From JBFMFR01 sp040752025 (GTDB lineage Bacteria > Chloroflexota > Anaerolineae > Anaerolineales > UBA4823): 64,000 nucleotides of DNA. The position numbers and the translations under genes are program-made. Positions 17,275 to 25,453 of the stretch are shown in pieces; position 1 is the stretch's first letter; each line of letters starts with the position of its first letter. The stretch lies in contig JBFMFR010000026.1 in assembly GCA_040752025.1 (NCBI GenBank), positions 1 through 64,000 of the forward strand, read 5' to 3'. The notes beneath the pieces were generated by a model, which worked only from the letters and a program-made list of their open reading frames with translations, did no database searches and was not told where the DNA came from.

Positions 17275-17329
17275 GGCAGCGGTGCTCGCACGGAACTTCC
17301 TGTTCCGCACCGCCACTGGCAGCGGTGCT
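17275..17329 (+). repeat. 12-bp direct repeats flanking a palindromic repeat
   Basis: GGCAGCGGTGCT occurs at 17275-17286 and again at 17318-17329, on both sides of the palindrome at 17291-17308. The arrangement could be a target duplication or a local slippage product. Confidence 0.65.
17291..17308 (-). repeat. GGAAC/GTTCC palindromic repeat, copy 8
   Basis: CGGAACTTCCTGTTCCGC, a perfect core copy, lies in the 191-base gap between the oxidoreductase and the sat/cysC gene, within the predicted leader. Confidence 0.85.
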
Positions 17330-17378
17330 AACCGCCGTTCTGCCAGGAATGCCGCAAACACTTAGAGGAGTACATTGA

Positions 17379-19136
17379 ATGACCAAGCAACAAACAAGGA
17401 CCAACCTGATTAGCCCTTACGGCGGCCAACTTGTCAACCTGCTCGTAAGCGGCGAGGAACGCCAGGAACTCATCGAGCGCTCCAAGCGCCTGCCTTCCGT
17501 ACAGATTTCTGCTCGCGCCCTGTGCGATCTGGAAATGCTGGCGACGGGCGCTTTCTCGCCCCTGGATCGCTTCATGGGTAAAGCGGATTACGAGCGCGTC
17601 CTCACCGAGATGCGCTTGAAGAACGGCGTGCTTTTCCCCATCCCCGTGACGCTGCCGCTCGATGAAGGCGCCATGCCCAGTTGGGGCGAGCAAATCGTCC
17701 TGAACGATGCCCGCAACAACACCATCGCCATCATGCAGATCGAGGAAATCTACCACTACGACATCCAGCGGGAAGCCCGCCTGGTGTTGGGTACCACCGA
17801 CCCCAAGCATCCCCTGGTTTCCGAAATGGTGCGCTGGGGCAAGGTATACGCCACCGGGGCGCTCAAAGTCATCAACCTGCCCATGTATTACGATTTCGTC
17901 GAACTGCGCCGCACACCTGCCGAAGTGCGCGCCCGCCTGGAAAACATGGGCTACGATAAAGTCGTTGCCTTTCAGACTCGCAACCCTCTGCACCGCATCC
18001 ACGAAGAATTGACCAAGCGCGCCGCGGAAGAAGTGAACGGCTCCTTGCTCATCCACCCGGTGGTTGGCATGACCCGCCCTGGTGACGTAGATCACTACAC
18101 GCGCGTGCGCACTTACCGGGCCCTGACCGAAAATCATTACGATCCCCAGCGCACTTTGCTCAGCCTGCTGCCGCTGGCCATGCGCATGGCTGGCCCGCGT
18201 GAAGCCGTCTGGCACGCTATCATCCGCCGCAACCATGGCGCCACCCACTTCATCGTAGGGCGGGATCACGCCGGCCCCGGCAATGACAGCCAGGGCAAGC
18301 CCTTCTACGGGCCTTACGAAGCGCAGACTCTGATGGCGCAGTACGCCGAAGAAGTCGGGGTTCAGCCGGTCGAATTCAAAGAACTGGTCTACCTGCCCGA
18401 TGATGACCGCTACGAAGAAACCAGTAAAATCTCCGAAGGGGCGCGCACTTTCTCGATCTCGGGCACCCAGGTGCGCGACGAATACCTGGCCAAGGGCAAG
18501 CAGCTCCCCGAGTGGTTCACCCGCCCAGAGACCGCCGAAATCTTGCAGCAAATGTTCCCACCGAAACACAAACAGGGCGTGTGCATCTGGTTCACTGGCC
18601 TGAGTGGGGCTGGTAAATCCACTACTGCCGAAATCCTGACCTCGCTGCTGCTCGAACGCGGCCGCCAGGTTTCGCTGCTGGATGGCGATGTGGTACGCAC
18701 CCACCTATCCAAAGGATTGGGCTTCTCGCCCGAGGATCGCGACACCAATATCCTGCGCATCGGTTACGTAGCTGGTGAAATTTCCCATCACGGTGGCACG
18801 GTCATCTGCGCTGCCATCAGCCCTTATCGCGCCACCCGTAACGAGGTGCGCAAAATGGTGGGAGACAACTTCATCGAGGTGTACGTTGATACGCCCATCG
18901 AAGTCTGCGAACAGCGCGACGTCAAAGGCATGTACGCCCGCGCCCGCCGCGGCCAGATCACCGGCTTCACAGGCGTGGACGATCCCTATGAAGAACCCGT
19001 CAATCCCGAGATCACACTGAACACGGTCGACAACCAGCCGCTGAGCAATGCTCACAAGATCGTTGCATACCTGGAAGAGCGCGGCTTCTTGCTCCCGGAT
19101 GGACAGCCGAACAATTGGGAACCCCAGGCCGAGTAG
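17379..19136 (+). CDS. Bifunctional ATP sulfurylase / APS kinase
   Basis: A 585-aa cytoplasmic enzyme that activates sulfate to APS and then phosphorylates it to PAPS, the donor for sulfotransferases. Residues 1-395 are the sulfurylase: QTRNPLHRIH (199-208) gives the HxxH nucleotide site, and FIVGRDHAGPG follows. From about 400 lies the APS kinase with P-loop GLSGAGKST (407-415), then SLLDGDVVRTHLSKGLGFSPEDR and FIEVYVDTPIEVCEQRD. TAGAGGAG before the ATG is a good ribosome site. The sat-cysC order matches fused enzymes known in bacteria. Its position between sulfotransferases argues for glycan sulfation, not only assimilation. Confidence 0.93.
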   Translation: MTKQQTRTNLISPYGGQLVNLLVSGEERQELIERSKRLPSVQISARALCDLEMLATGAFSPLDRFMGKADYERVLTEMRLKNGVLFPIPVTLPLDEGAMPSWGEQIVLNDARNNTIAIMQIEEIYHYDIQREARLVLGTTDPKHPLVSEMVRWGKVYATGALKVINLPMYYDFVELRRTPAEVRARLENMGYDKVVAFQTRNPLHRIHEELTKRAAEEVNGSLLIHPVVGMTRPGDVDHYTRVRTYRALTENHYDPQRTLLSLLPLAMRMAGPREAVWHAIIRRNHGATHFIVGRDHAGPGNDSQGKPFYGPYEAQTLMAQYAEEVGVQPVEFKELVYLPDDDRYEETSKISEGARTFSISGTQVRDEYLAKGKQLPEWFTRPETAEILQQMFPPKHKQGVCIWFTGLSGAGKSTTAEILTSLLLERGRQVSLLDGDVVRTHLSKGLGFSPEDRDTNILRIGYVAGEISHHGGTVICAAISPYRATRNEVRKMVGDNFIEVYVDTPIEVCEQRDVKGMYARARRGQITGFTGVDDPYEEPVNPEITLNTVDNQPLSNAHKIVAYLEERGFLLPDGQPNNWEPQAE

Positions 19137-19155
19137 GTCACAACTTGAATAAAGC

Positions 19156-19190
19156 GCCCTCGAAGCCCCAGTGTTCCGGACTTCGAGGGC
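19156..19190 (+). terminator. Strong hairpin after sat/cysC
   Basis: GCCCTCGAAG (19156-19165) and CTTCGAGGGC (19181-19190) form a perfect 10-bp stem with a 15-base loop, 20 bases after the stop. No T-run follows (ACCCAAACCCC), so it would be a non-canonical terminator or an mRNA-stabilising hairpin. Confidence 0.5.
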
Positions 19191-19217
19191 ACCCAAACCC
19201 CGAAAAATATCCCACAA

Positions 19218-19235
19218 CGGAACTTCCTGTTCCGC
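19218..19235 (-). repeat. GGAAC/GTTCC palindromic repeat, copy 9
   Basis: CGGAACTTCCTGTTCCGC, a perfect core copy, lies between the terminator-like hairpin and the NeuB-fusion gene. Confidence 0.85.
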
Positions 19236-19287
19236 TTCGTTTGAAACAAATATCGTGGCGGGTGCAGCCCGCGATTTGGAGGCAGAT

Positions 19288-21216
19288 ATGCCGGTAATTA
19301 AGATTGGTGATCGCCTGGTGGGCGATGGCCATCCTTGTTATGTAATCGCCGAGATCGGTGTCAACCATAACGGCTTCCTCGACCTGGCGCTAAAATTGAT
19401 CGACGTTGCCATCGACGCCGGAGCAGATGCAGTCAAATTCCAGAAACGCAAGCTGGATAAGTTATACGGCAAGAAATATCTCGAAAACGCTAACGCCGGC
19501 GAAAAGACATTGCGCTACATGCTGCCCATCTTGCAGCAAGTCGAGTTATCTGATGAAAACTACTATGATATTGTAGATTACTGCCACAAAAAAGGCATCA
19601 CTTTTATGTGTTCGGCCTTCGACTCCGAAAGCGCCGATTTCCTCGATACCCTGGGTGTGCCGGCCTACAAAGTGGCCTCGGCCGACCTGACCAACCTGCC
19701 CCTGCTCGATCACCTGGTGAGCAAAGGCAAGCCGTTGATCCTCTCTACGGGCATGTCGCGCATGGAAGAAGTCGAAGTGACCGTGGATTTCCTCAAGCAG
19801 CGCCACGCAGAGTTTGCTCTGTTGCACTGTAACAGCACCTACCCGGCCGCTTTCGAAGACATCAACCTGCGTTTCATGGATCAACTGCGTAAGTTCGATG
19901 TACCGGTGGGCTATTCGGGGCACGAGCGCGGCATTGCCGTTTCAACCGCTGCCTCTGTCATGGGCGCCAGCATTGTTGAACGTCACCTCACGCTGGACCG
20001 CACCATGGACGGCCCGGACCATGCCGCCAGCCTTGAGCCGCAAGGGTTCACGAAGATGGTCCGGGATATTCGCCAGGTAGCGACGGCTTTAGGCACCGGA
20101 CAGGAAAAATTTATATCCAGAGGCGAAATCCTCAACCGTGAAGTCCTGGGGAAAAGCCTGGTGGCGGCCCGGTACATCCAGCCAGGCGAAACCATCACCG
20201 CTGAGATGGTGGCGGTCAAAGGTCCGGCGCTGGGCCTTTCACCGCAGAATTACACTCGCCTGGTCGGCCGCGTGGTTGAGCGCGCCATCGAAGAAGATGA
20301 GCCTTTCCTGGAGCGCGACCTGGGGATCAAGATCACGCTGGACACAGATAGCGTATTGCCTATGGAGTATGGCTTCACTGTGCGCTTCCGCGATTTCGAT
20401 GAAATGCTTCCTTACAAACCACGCATGTTGGAGTTCCACTTTACGGATCAGGATCTCGATGAACAATATCCGGGACTGGATTTCGGCCCGAAATCCAGCC
20501 AGCCCCTAAAACTGGTGGTGCATGCTCCTGAATTTTGGGACCGCTCGCTGGTGGACCTGTGTACGCTGGACAAACGCCAACGCACTGGCTCAATCGATCT
20601 GATCCAAAAGAGCATCGACCTGACTCGCCAGATGGCGCCTTATTTTGTGGGGACGCCCAAAGTCATCATCCACCCAGGCGCGATGAGCCTGGACCACCCC
20701 ATCCACGACAAGCGCGCCTTGTATGATAACTTGCGCCGTTCGGTCGATGCGCTGGAATACGAAGGCGTGGAACTCTTGCTGGAAAACCTGCCTCCCCATC
20801 CCTGGTACTTCGGCGGGCAGTGGTTAACCAACGCCTTCATGGATGCCCACGAAATTCTCGATTTCATCGTACCCTTGGGACTAAATTTCTGCTACGACTC
20901 CTCTCACCACAAGCTGTACTGCAACTGGGCCCAGGTAGACTTCTACGAACAACTGAGTATCCTGCTGCCCTATATCCGCCATCTGCACCTGTCGGATGGC
21001 GCCGGGCTGGATGGTGAGGGCTTGCAGATCGGCGAAGGCGCCATCGATTGGGTGCACTTCTTCCGCGTCCTGAGCGATTACCACGGCACCATGATCCCTG
21101 AAATCTGGCGCGGCCACCAACGCCAGGGCGAGGGCTTCCTGATCGCCATCCAACGCCTGTCCGAAGCCTACCGGCAAAGCAAATCGAAACAGACCGGGCC
21201 CACCGCCAGTAAGTAA
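19288..21216 (+). CDS. NeuB-family synthase fused to a xylose-isomerase-like TIM barrel
   Basis: A 642-aa two-enzyme protein. Residues 1-270 are a NeuB barrel: EIGVNHNG (22-29), GADAVKFQKRK, CSAFD, YKVASADLTN, LSTGMS, GYSGHERG and ERHLTLDRTMDGPDH. A SAF domain spans about 280-347. From about 357 to the end is an AP-endonuclease-2/xylose-isomerase-type barrel with likely metal ligands Glu499, Asp537, His540, His567, Asp570 and Glu605. Such barrels isomerise or epimerise sugars, so the fusion may couple sugar isomerisation to PEP condensation. The ATG at 19288 with TTTGGAGG upstream is chosen over the open frame from 19171. Confidence 0.85.
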   Translation: MPVIKIGDRLVGDGHPCYVIAEIGVNHNGFLDLALKLIDVAIDAGADAVKFQKRKLDKLYGKKYLENANAGEKTLRYMLPILQQVELSDENYYDIVDYCHKKGITFMCSAFDSESADFLDTLGVPAYKVASADLTNLPLLDHLVSKGKPLILSTGMSRMEEVEVTVDFLKQRHAEFALLHCNSTYPAAFEDINLRFMDQLRKFDVPVGYSGHERGIAVSTAASVMGASIVERHLTLDRTMDGPDHAASLEPQGFTKMVRDIRQVATALGTGQEKFISRGEILNREVLGKSLVAARYIQPGETITAEMVAVKGPALGLSPQNYTRLVGRVVERAIEEDEPFLERDLGIKITLDTDSVLPMEYGFTVRFRDFDEMLPYKPRMLEFHFTDQDLDEQYPGLDFGPKSSQPLKLVVHAPEFWDRSLVDLCTLDKRQRTGSIDLIQKSIDLTRQMAPYFVGTPKVIIHPGAMSLDHPIHDKRALYDNLRRSVDALEYEGVELLLENLPPHPWYFGGQWLTNAFMDAHEILDFIVPLGLNFCYDSSHHKLYCNWAQVDFYEQLSILLPYIRHLHLSDGAGLDGEGLQIGEGAIDWVHFFRVLSDYHGTMIPEIWRGHQRQGEGFLIAIQRLSEAYRQSKSKQTGPTASK

Positions 21217-21230
21217 AGATTACCAGGTTT

Positions 21231-22982
21231 ATGATCGTTAATCTTCGCACACGCTGGGCATTGGACAAGTTCCGTAGTTGGCGCAACCAGTTACGCATCA
21301 GGAAACTGGCGCGACAGGTAGCCAGCCATTCCCGGCCATCAAGCGAAGCCAAACTACCCCCAGCGGAACAAGAAGTTCCGGGCGAAGCCCTGGTATTCTT
21401 CATTGCTTCCGCGCGCCTGGGCGGCCTGAGCCAGAACGCAGCTTTCTCGTTCTTCGCCAGCGCCGGGTTGCGCCTGGCAGGTGTGCCAGTGCACTTTTTT
21501 GTCTGCCAAGCTGGGATGAGCCCCTGCGTGCTGGGCACCAACCGCCAGGGTTACACCACCCCACCGCCTTGCAAAGCCTGCATACGCCAATCACGCTCCA
21601 TCTACGCAGGTGCGAGCGAGAACGTTCATTGGTTCAAATATCACCCGGACGCTGCCCTGGCTTCTGCGTTGAAAGCACTGAGTGTCCCCGAGCTAACCGC
21701 CTTCGAATACAAAGCGAGCGAAGCCGCTGCCCTGGAAAAACCAGTGCCGCTGGGCAAGCTGGTGCTGCCCGCCATCCGTTGGGCCCTGCGCCTGCACACC
21801 TTACCGGACGACGAAGATACGCGCTATCTACTGCGCCAGTACATCCTCTCCGCCTATAACGTTGCCGTAGAATTTGCAGCGCTTCTAGAACAACTCAAGC
21901 TCTCCACAGCCGTGATCTTCAACGGCATCATGTATCCTGAAGCTGCCGCTCGCTGGGTCGCCCAGCAGCGCGGCCTGCGCGTGATCACCCATGAAGTCGG
22001 CTTTCAACGCTATTCGGCCTTCTTCTCCGATGGGGATGCAACCGCCTATCCGATTCCCATCCCCGCCGATTTCGAACTGACTCCCGAACAAAACGCCCGT
22101 CTGGATGCCTATTTAGAGAAGCGTTTCCAGGGCAACTTCAGCATGGCGGGCATCCGCTTCTGGCCCGAAATGCGCGGCCTGGACGAGGCCTTTCTGCAAA
22201 AAGCCGGGCAGTTTCGGCCGGAACTTCCGAGCGAAGCCGTTCCGCAAATTGTGCCCATCTTCACCAACGTAGTTTACGATACCAGCCAGGTGCACGCCAA
22301 CCAGGTATTTCCGCACATGTTCGCCTGGCTGGAAACGGTCTTGCAAGTGATCCGCGCCCATCCAGAGACGCTGTTCGTCATCCGCGCTCACCCAGACGAG
22401 ATGCGCCCCGGTACCGCCAAGCTGAGCCGGGAGAGCGTGCGCGATTGGGTGGCGCACAACGCCGTAGACAAACTGCCGAACGTGATTTTCATCGATTCAC
22501 AGGAATACCTGAGCTCCTACGAACTGATCCAACGCTCGAAATTCGTTATCGTATATAACTCTTCCATCGGCCTGGAGGCTGCCCTGATGGGCAAGCCCGT
22601 GGTTTGCGGGGGCAAGGCGCGCTACACCCAATACCCGATCGTGGTTTTCCCGGACTCCCCACAGGCATATGCTGAGCAGTTGGCCGCTTTCCTGGAAGCC
22701 AAGACCATCGAAGTACCGCCCGAGTTCCAGCAAAACGCCCGGCGCTTCCTGTATTTTCAGCTCTACCGCGCTTCGCTCAGCTTCTCAGATTACCTGGAAG
22801 AAGGCCACCGTAAAGGTTACGTGCAGTTGCGCGACTTCACCTGGCAGGCTTTGCTCCCGGAGAACTCCCCTGCCATCCGAACCATCTTGAGCGGCATTTC
22901 TCGGACGCCGTCCGCCCCTTTTTCAGAGACCACCGCTTTTCTGCTACCCGAGTCACAGGTTCAAGAAACCAATGAACTCTAA
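21231..22982 (+). CDS. Capsule-synthesis-type glycosyltransferase-like protein
   Basis: A 583-aa predicted cytoplasmic protein whose C-terminal half has the capsule-synthesis pattern: FVIRAHPDEMRPGTAKLS, then SYELIQRSKFVIVYNSSIGLEAALMGKPVVCGGKARY. It resembles the 4057 gene in size and layout. The N-terminal region starts with a basic stretch, then a repeat-encoded AEQEVP just before VFFIASARLGG, a probable first strand. Four Cys (FVCQ, PCVLG, PPCKACIR) lie between residues 80 and 125 and might bind metal. A second repeat (22219-22245) adds PELPSEAVPQ in frame. No obvious ribosome site, only CAGG. Confidence 0.75.
   Translation: MIVNLRTRWALDKFRSWRNQLRIRKLARQVASHSRPSSEAKLPPAEQEVPGEALVFFIASARLGGLSQNAAFSFFASAGLRLAGVPVHFFVCQAGMSPCVLGTNRQGYTTPPPCKACIRQSRSIYAGASENVHWFKYHPDAALASALKALSVPELTAFEYKASEAAALEKPVPLGKLVLPAIRWALRLHTLPDDEDTRYLLRQYILSAYNVAVEFAALLEQLKLSTAVIFNGIMYPEAAARWVAQQRGLRVITHEVGFQRYSAFFSDGDATAYPIPIPADFELTPEQNARLDAYLEKRFQGNFSMAGIRFWPEMRGLDEAFLQKAGQFRPELPSEAVPQIVPIFTNVVYDTSQVHANQVFPHMFAWLETVLQVIRAHPETLFVIRAHPDEMRPGTAKLSRESVRDWVAHNAVDKLPNVIFIDSQEYLSSYELIQRSKFVIVYNSSIGLEAALMGKPVVCGGKARYTQYPIVVFPDSPQAYAEQLAAFLEAKTIEVPPEFQQNARRFLYFQLYRASLSFSDYLEEGHRKGYVQLRDFTWQALLPENSPAIRTILSGISRTPSAPFSETTAFLLPESQVQETNEL
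21363..21380 (+). repeat. GGAAC/GTTCC palindromic repeat, copy 10
   Basis: GCGGAACAAGAAGTTCCG, one base from the core, is in frame near the start of the 21231 gene (AEQEVP). Confidence 0.75.
22219..22245 (-). repeat. GGAAC/GTTCC palindromic repeat, copy 11 (longer loop)
   Basis: CGGAACTTCC then GAGCGAAGCC then GTTCCGC, in frame in the 21231 gene (PELPSEAVPQ), between GLDEAFLQKAGQF and IVPIFTNVVYD. Confidence 0.75.
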
Positions 22983-23901
22983 CCATCCATCTGAACACAA
23001 TTCACATCAGGCACATTCCGCAATTGAGATCCTATCTGTGGAGTTGCTCGATCAACACCGCCCGCTGGTGCAGGATTTGAAACAACTGGCCGCCTCACTC
23101 GGCCTGGAACTTGGCTGGCACTACCTGCTCGATCTGACCTGGATCATCACCGGGCTGCGCCAACACCTCGGAACGCTGCAAGGCAAAAGCATTATGGATG
23201 CCGGGGCTGGCACAGGCATCTTGCAATGGTACCTGGCGCAGCAAGGCGCACAAGTGGTCAGCGTTGACCGCCTCAGCCGCGCTGCCCTGCCCCTGCGCTT
23301 CCGCAAGCGCTTCCGCGTCGAAGGTTTGCGTCCTGCAGACTTGTTGCCCGCTGACCAGACGATCAGAGCCAATCTTTCACAAAGAGGATGGGCGCTACCC
23401 GCTTTGGCCTCCCAGGCCAAAGATTGGCTATCTTCCCAGCAGCCCACTGCCCCAGTTTCGGGCCAGGTAATCCTCTACAATCAAGATTTGGCTCACCTGT
23501 CGGACCTGGCAGACCAATCCCTGGATGCCGTTGTTGCCGTCTCTTCGCTGGAACACAACACACCGGAAGGCCTGCAACAGGTTGTCGCCGAGATTCACGG
23601 GGTGCTCAAGCCAGGCGGAGCCCTGCTCGCCTCCCTGGTCGCTGCCCGGGATCAGGATACCTGGCACGCACCCTCCAGCGCCTGGTGCTACACCGACGCC
23701 AGCCTGCGCCGCATCTTCGGCCTGCCCGCCAACGCCCCCTCGAATTACGAAGATTACGATAAGCTTTTTGCCGCCTTGCGTGACTGCGCCGAGCTGCGTG
23801 AGAACCTGGCGAGCTTCTATTTCAAATCCGACCAGAACGGCATGCCCTGGGGCAAATGGGATCCGCAGTACCAGCCCGTGGGCGTGTATAAAACACTGTA
23901 G
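22972..23901 (+). CDS. Class I SAM-dependent methyltransferase
   Basis: A 309-aa cytoplasmic enzyme overlapping its neighbour by 11 bases. MDAGAGTGILQWYLAQQGAQVVSVDR is the SAM-binding motif I with the acidic residue of motif II; DLADQSLDAVVAVSSLEHNTPEGL is the post-motif; ALLASLVAARDQDTWHAP continues the fold. The acceptor is unknown; a sugar or lipid-linked glycan is likely from context. Its stop codon lies in the first bases of a GTAGGGGC-type palindrome. Confidence 0.83.
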   Translation: MNSNHPSEHNSHQAHSAIEILSVELLDQHRPLVQDLKQLAASLGLELGWHYLLDLTWIITGLRQHLGTLQGKSIMDAGAGTGILQWYLAQQGAQVVSVDRLSRAALPLRFRKRFRVEGLRPADLLPADQTIRANLSQRGWALPALASQAKDWLSSQQPTAPVSGQVILYNQDLAHLSDLADQSLDAVVAVSSLEHNTPEGLQQVVAEIHGVLKPGGALLASLVAARDQDTWHAPSSAWCYTDASLRRIFGLPANAPSNYEDYDKLFAALRDCAELRENLASFYFKSDQNGMPWGKWDPQYQPVGVYKTL

Positions 23902-23921
23902 GGGCACACGGCGTGCACCCC
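23898..23921 (+). repeat. GTAGGGGC-type palindrome, copy 2
   Basis: GTAGGGGCACACG with GCGTGCACCCC forms a hairpin that overlaps the methyltransferase stop codon and lies 58 bases upstream of the acyl-carrier-protein start. It matches the in-gene element at 13655 in layout. Confidence 0.55.
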
Positions 23922-23978
23922 AATGGCGTGCGTTTCGCCACATGTACCCCGGCAGATCTGAACAGGAGTAACAGTATT

Positions 23979-24227
23979 ATGAAAAATTCATCTCTCACTG
24001 AACAAGTACAGGCCCTGCTGGTGGAAGCCATCCAGGTGCCGCCCGAATTGATCACTGCCGATCTGACCTTCGGCGATCTGCCGCAGTGGGACTCCCTGGG
24101 ACACATGGAAATCATGATGCGGCTGGAAGAAAAATTCGATGTCGAGATCAACGCCGACACGATCGCTGAGCTGATCAGCATCGCCGAAATTTGTGCATAC
24201 CTGGAGAAAAATGGCCATGCCCACTAG
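23979..24227 (+). CDS. Acyl carrier protein
   Basis: An 82-aa carrier protein. The 4'-phosphopantetheine serine is Ser39 in QWDSLGHMEIMM, followed by the acidic helix LEEKFDVEINADTIAELISI and a closing helix (ICAYLEKNG). Length and layout are those of dedicated (non-fatty-acid) carrier proteins. AGGAG at 23964-23968 sets the start at 23979; earlier in-frame codons lack a site. It overlaps the next gene, an amino acid:carrier-protein ligase, by 17 bases, so it is probably the ligase's partner. Confidence 0.92.
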   Translation: MKNSSLTEQVQALLVEAIQVPPELITADLTFGDLPQWDSLGHMEIMMRLEEKFDVEINADTIAELISIAEICAYLEKNGHAH

Positions 24228-25440
24228 AGACGCTCAGCGTCGCACTAAATCAAGTGCCCCCGTACTGGAATTAGCCCCGGCGGTTTCGATCCCCGACTTC
24301 CTGGTGGGCGAAATCTGCGCCAAGCTGGCCTATGTAGATGAGTGCATCGCCCAGGCCGAGGTCGACCCAGGACAGGTCCGCCTGTACCTGCATCCAGCCA
24401 CTGATTTGACGCCGGAACGCAGCGCACTGCTGGAAGACAAAGTGCAGCGCGTCATCCTCTCCATGGCCAAAGGCGCCTTCAAACCCAAGATTCAGGTGCT
24501 CGAGGATCACTTAGCGCGGCCGGTCCCATACCGGAACGATCCGATGCCAGAACTGCTCGCCCGCGGCGAAGTCAGCCAGGAAACCAACGGCGTTTATACC
24601 CTGGGGCCACTGCTCAGCCGCCTGGTAGATTTCTTCGAAGCGCAGTTCATCGGCCTGGCAGACTCTTTCGATGCCACCCCTTATCGTTTCCCCACTTTGA
24701 TTCCAGCGCGCTACCTGGAGCGCGTCAATTATTTCCGCGCTTTTCCCCATTCGCTGACCTTCGCCACGCACCTGCGCGAAGACCTGGACAATATCGACGC
24801 CTTCTCTCAGCAGGCAGCCTGCAACGAACACGGGCTGGATGTGAGCATGGAGTCCTTCTCGCAAATCCAGACCCTGCTCTCGCCCGCCGTTTGTTATCAC
24901 CTGTACTTCGCCCTGGCGGATAAGCCGCTTCCGGGCGGGCAGGTGATAGCGACTGCTGTGGGCAACTGCTTCCGCTACGAAGCCATCAACCTGACTTCTC
25001 TGGAACGCCTGTGGAACTTCACCATGCGCGAGGTCATCTTCATCGGCGCCAAGGATTTCGTGCTCGAGAATCGCGAAATCGCCCGGCAGCGCATGTCCCA
25101 GGTTTTCGAAAAGATCGGCCTGGCCTATCGTGTAGAAAGCGCCAACGACCCCTTCTTCATCGGAGAGTTCCGTAAGCAGGCCGCCTTCCAAAGCGCTTTC
25201 CAGCTCAAATTCGAAATCCGCGCTAGCCTGCCCTTCAAAGATTCTACGCTGGCAGTGGGTTCGTACAACTACCACCAGGACTTCTTCGGGCGCAGCCTGA
25301 ATATCAGCCTGCCGGATGGTTCGCCTGCCCACACCGGCTGTGTGGCCTTTGGCCTGGAGCGCATCGCTTTCGCCTTCCTGGCCCAATACGGCCTGGACCC
25401 GGCAACCTGGCCCGAAATGGTGCGGGCCACGGCCGCTTAG
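24211..25440 (+). CDS. Amino acid:[carrier protein] ligase (seryl-tRNA-synthetase-like)
   Basis: A 409-aa class II synthetase-like enzyme that lacks a tRNA-binding arm. It is expected to activate a small amino acid with ATP and load it onto the carrier protein's phosphopantetheine. Class II motif 2 is NCFRYEA (Arg255-x-Glu257), and motif 3 is TGCVAFGLERIAFAF. Cys228 (SPAVCYH), Glu274 (FTMREVIF) and Cys377 have nearly the spacing of the Cys/Glu/Cys zinc site of the Bradyrhizobium enzyme (131, 176, 279). The residue choice for Glu is an inference. Start codons at 24211 or 24217 both fit GGAG at 24203. The frame is also open from a GTG at 24193. Confidence 0.85.
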   Translation: MAMPTRDAQRRTKSSAPVLELAPAVSIPDFLVGEICAKLAYVDECIAQAEVDPGQVRLYLHPATDLTPERSALLEDKVQRVILSMAKGAFKPKIQVLEDHLARPVPYRNDPMPELLARGEVSQETNGVYTLGPLLSRLVDFFEAQFIGLADSFDATPYRFPTLIPARYLERVNYFRAFPHSLTFATHLREDLDNIDAFSQQAACNEHGLDVSMESFSQIQTLLSPAVCYHLYFALADKPLPGGQVIATAVGNCFRYEAINLTSLERLWNFTMREVIFIGAKDFVLENREIARQRMSQVFEKIGLAYRVESANDPFFIGEFRKQAAFQSAFQLKFEIRASLPFKDSTLAVGSYNYHQDFFGRSLNISLPDGSPAHTGCVAFGLERIAFAFLAQYGLDPATWPEMVRATAA

Positions 25441-25453
25441 AAAGGAGCTTCCA

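Noticed and set aside
17328..18704. 458-codon open frame on the minus strand opposite sat/cysC
   Set aside because: The plus strand carries complete sulfurylase and kinase motifs; the antisense frame has no recognisable motif and follows from high third-position G+C.
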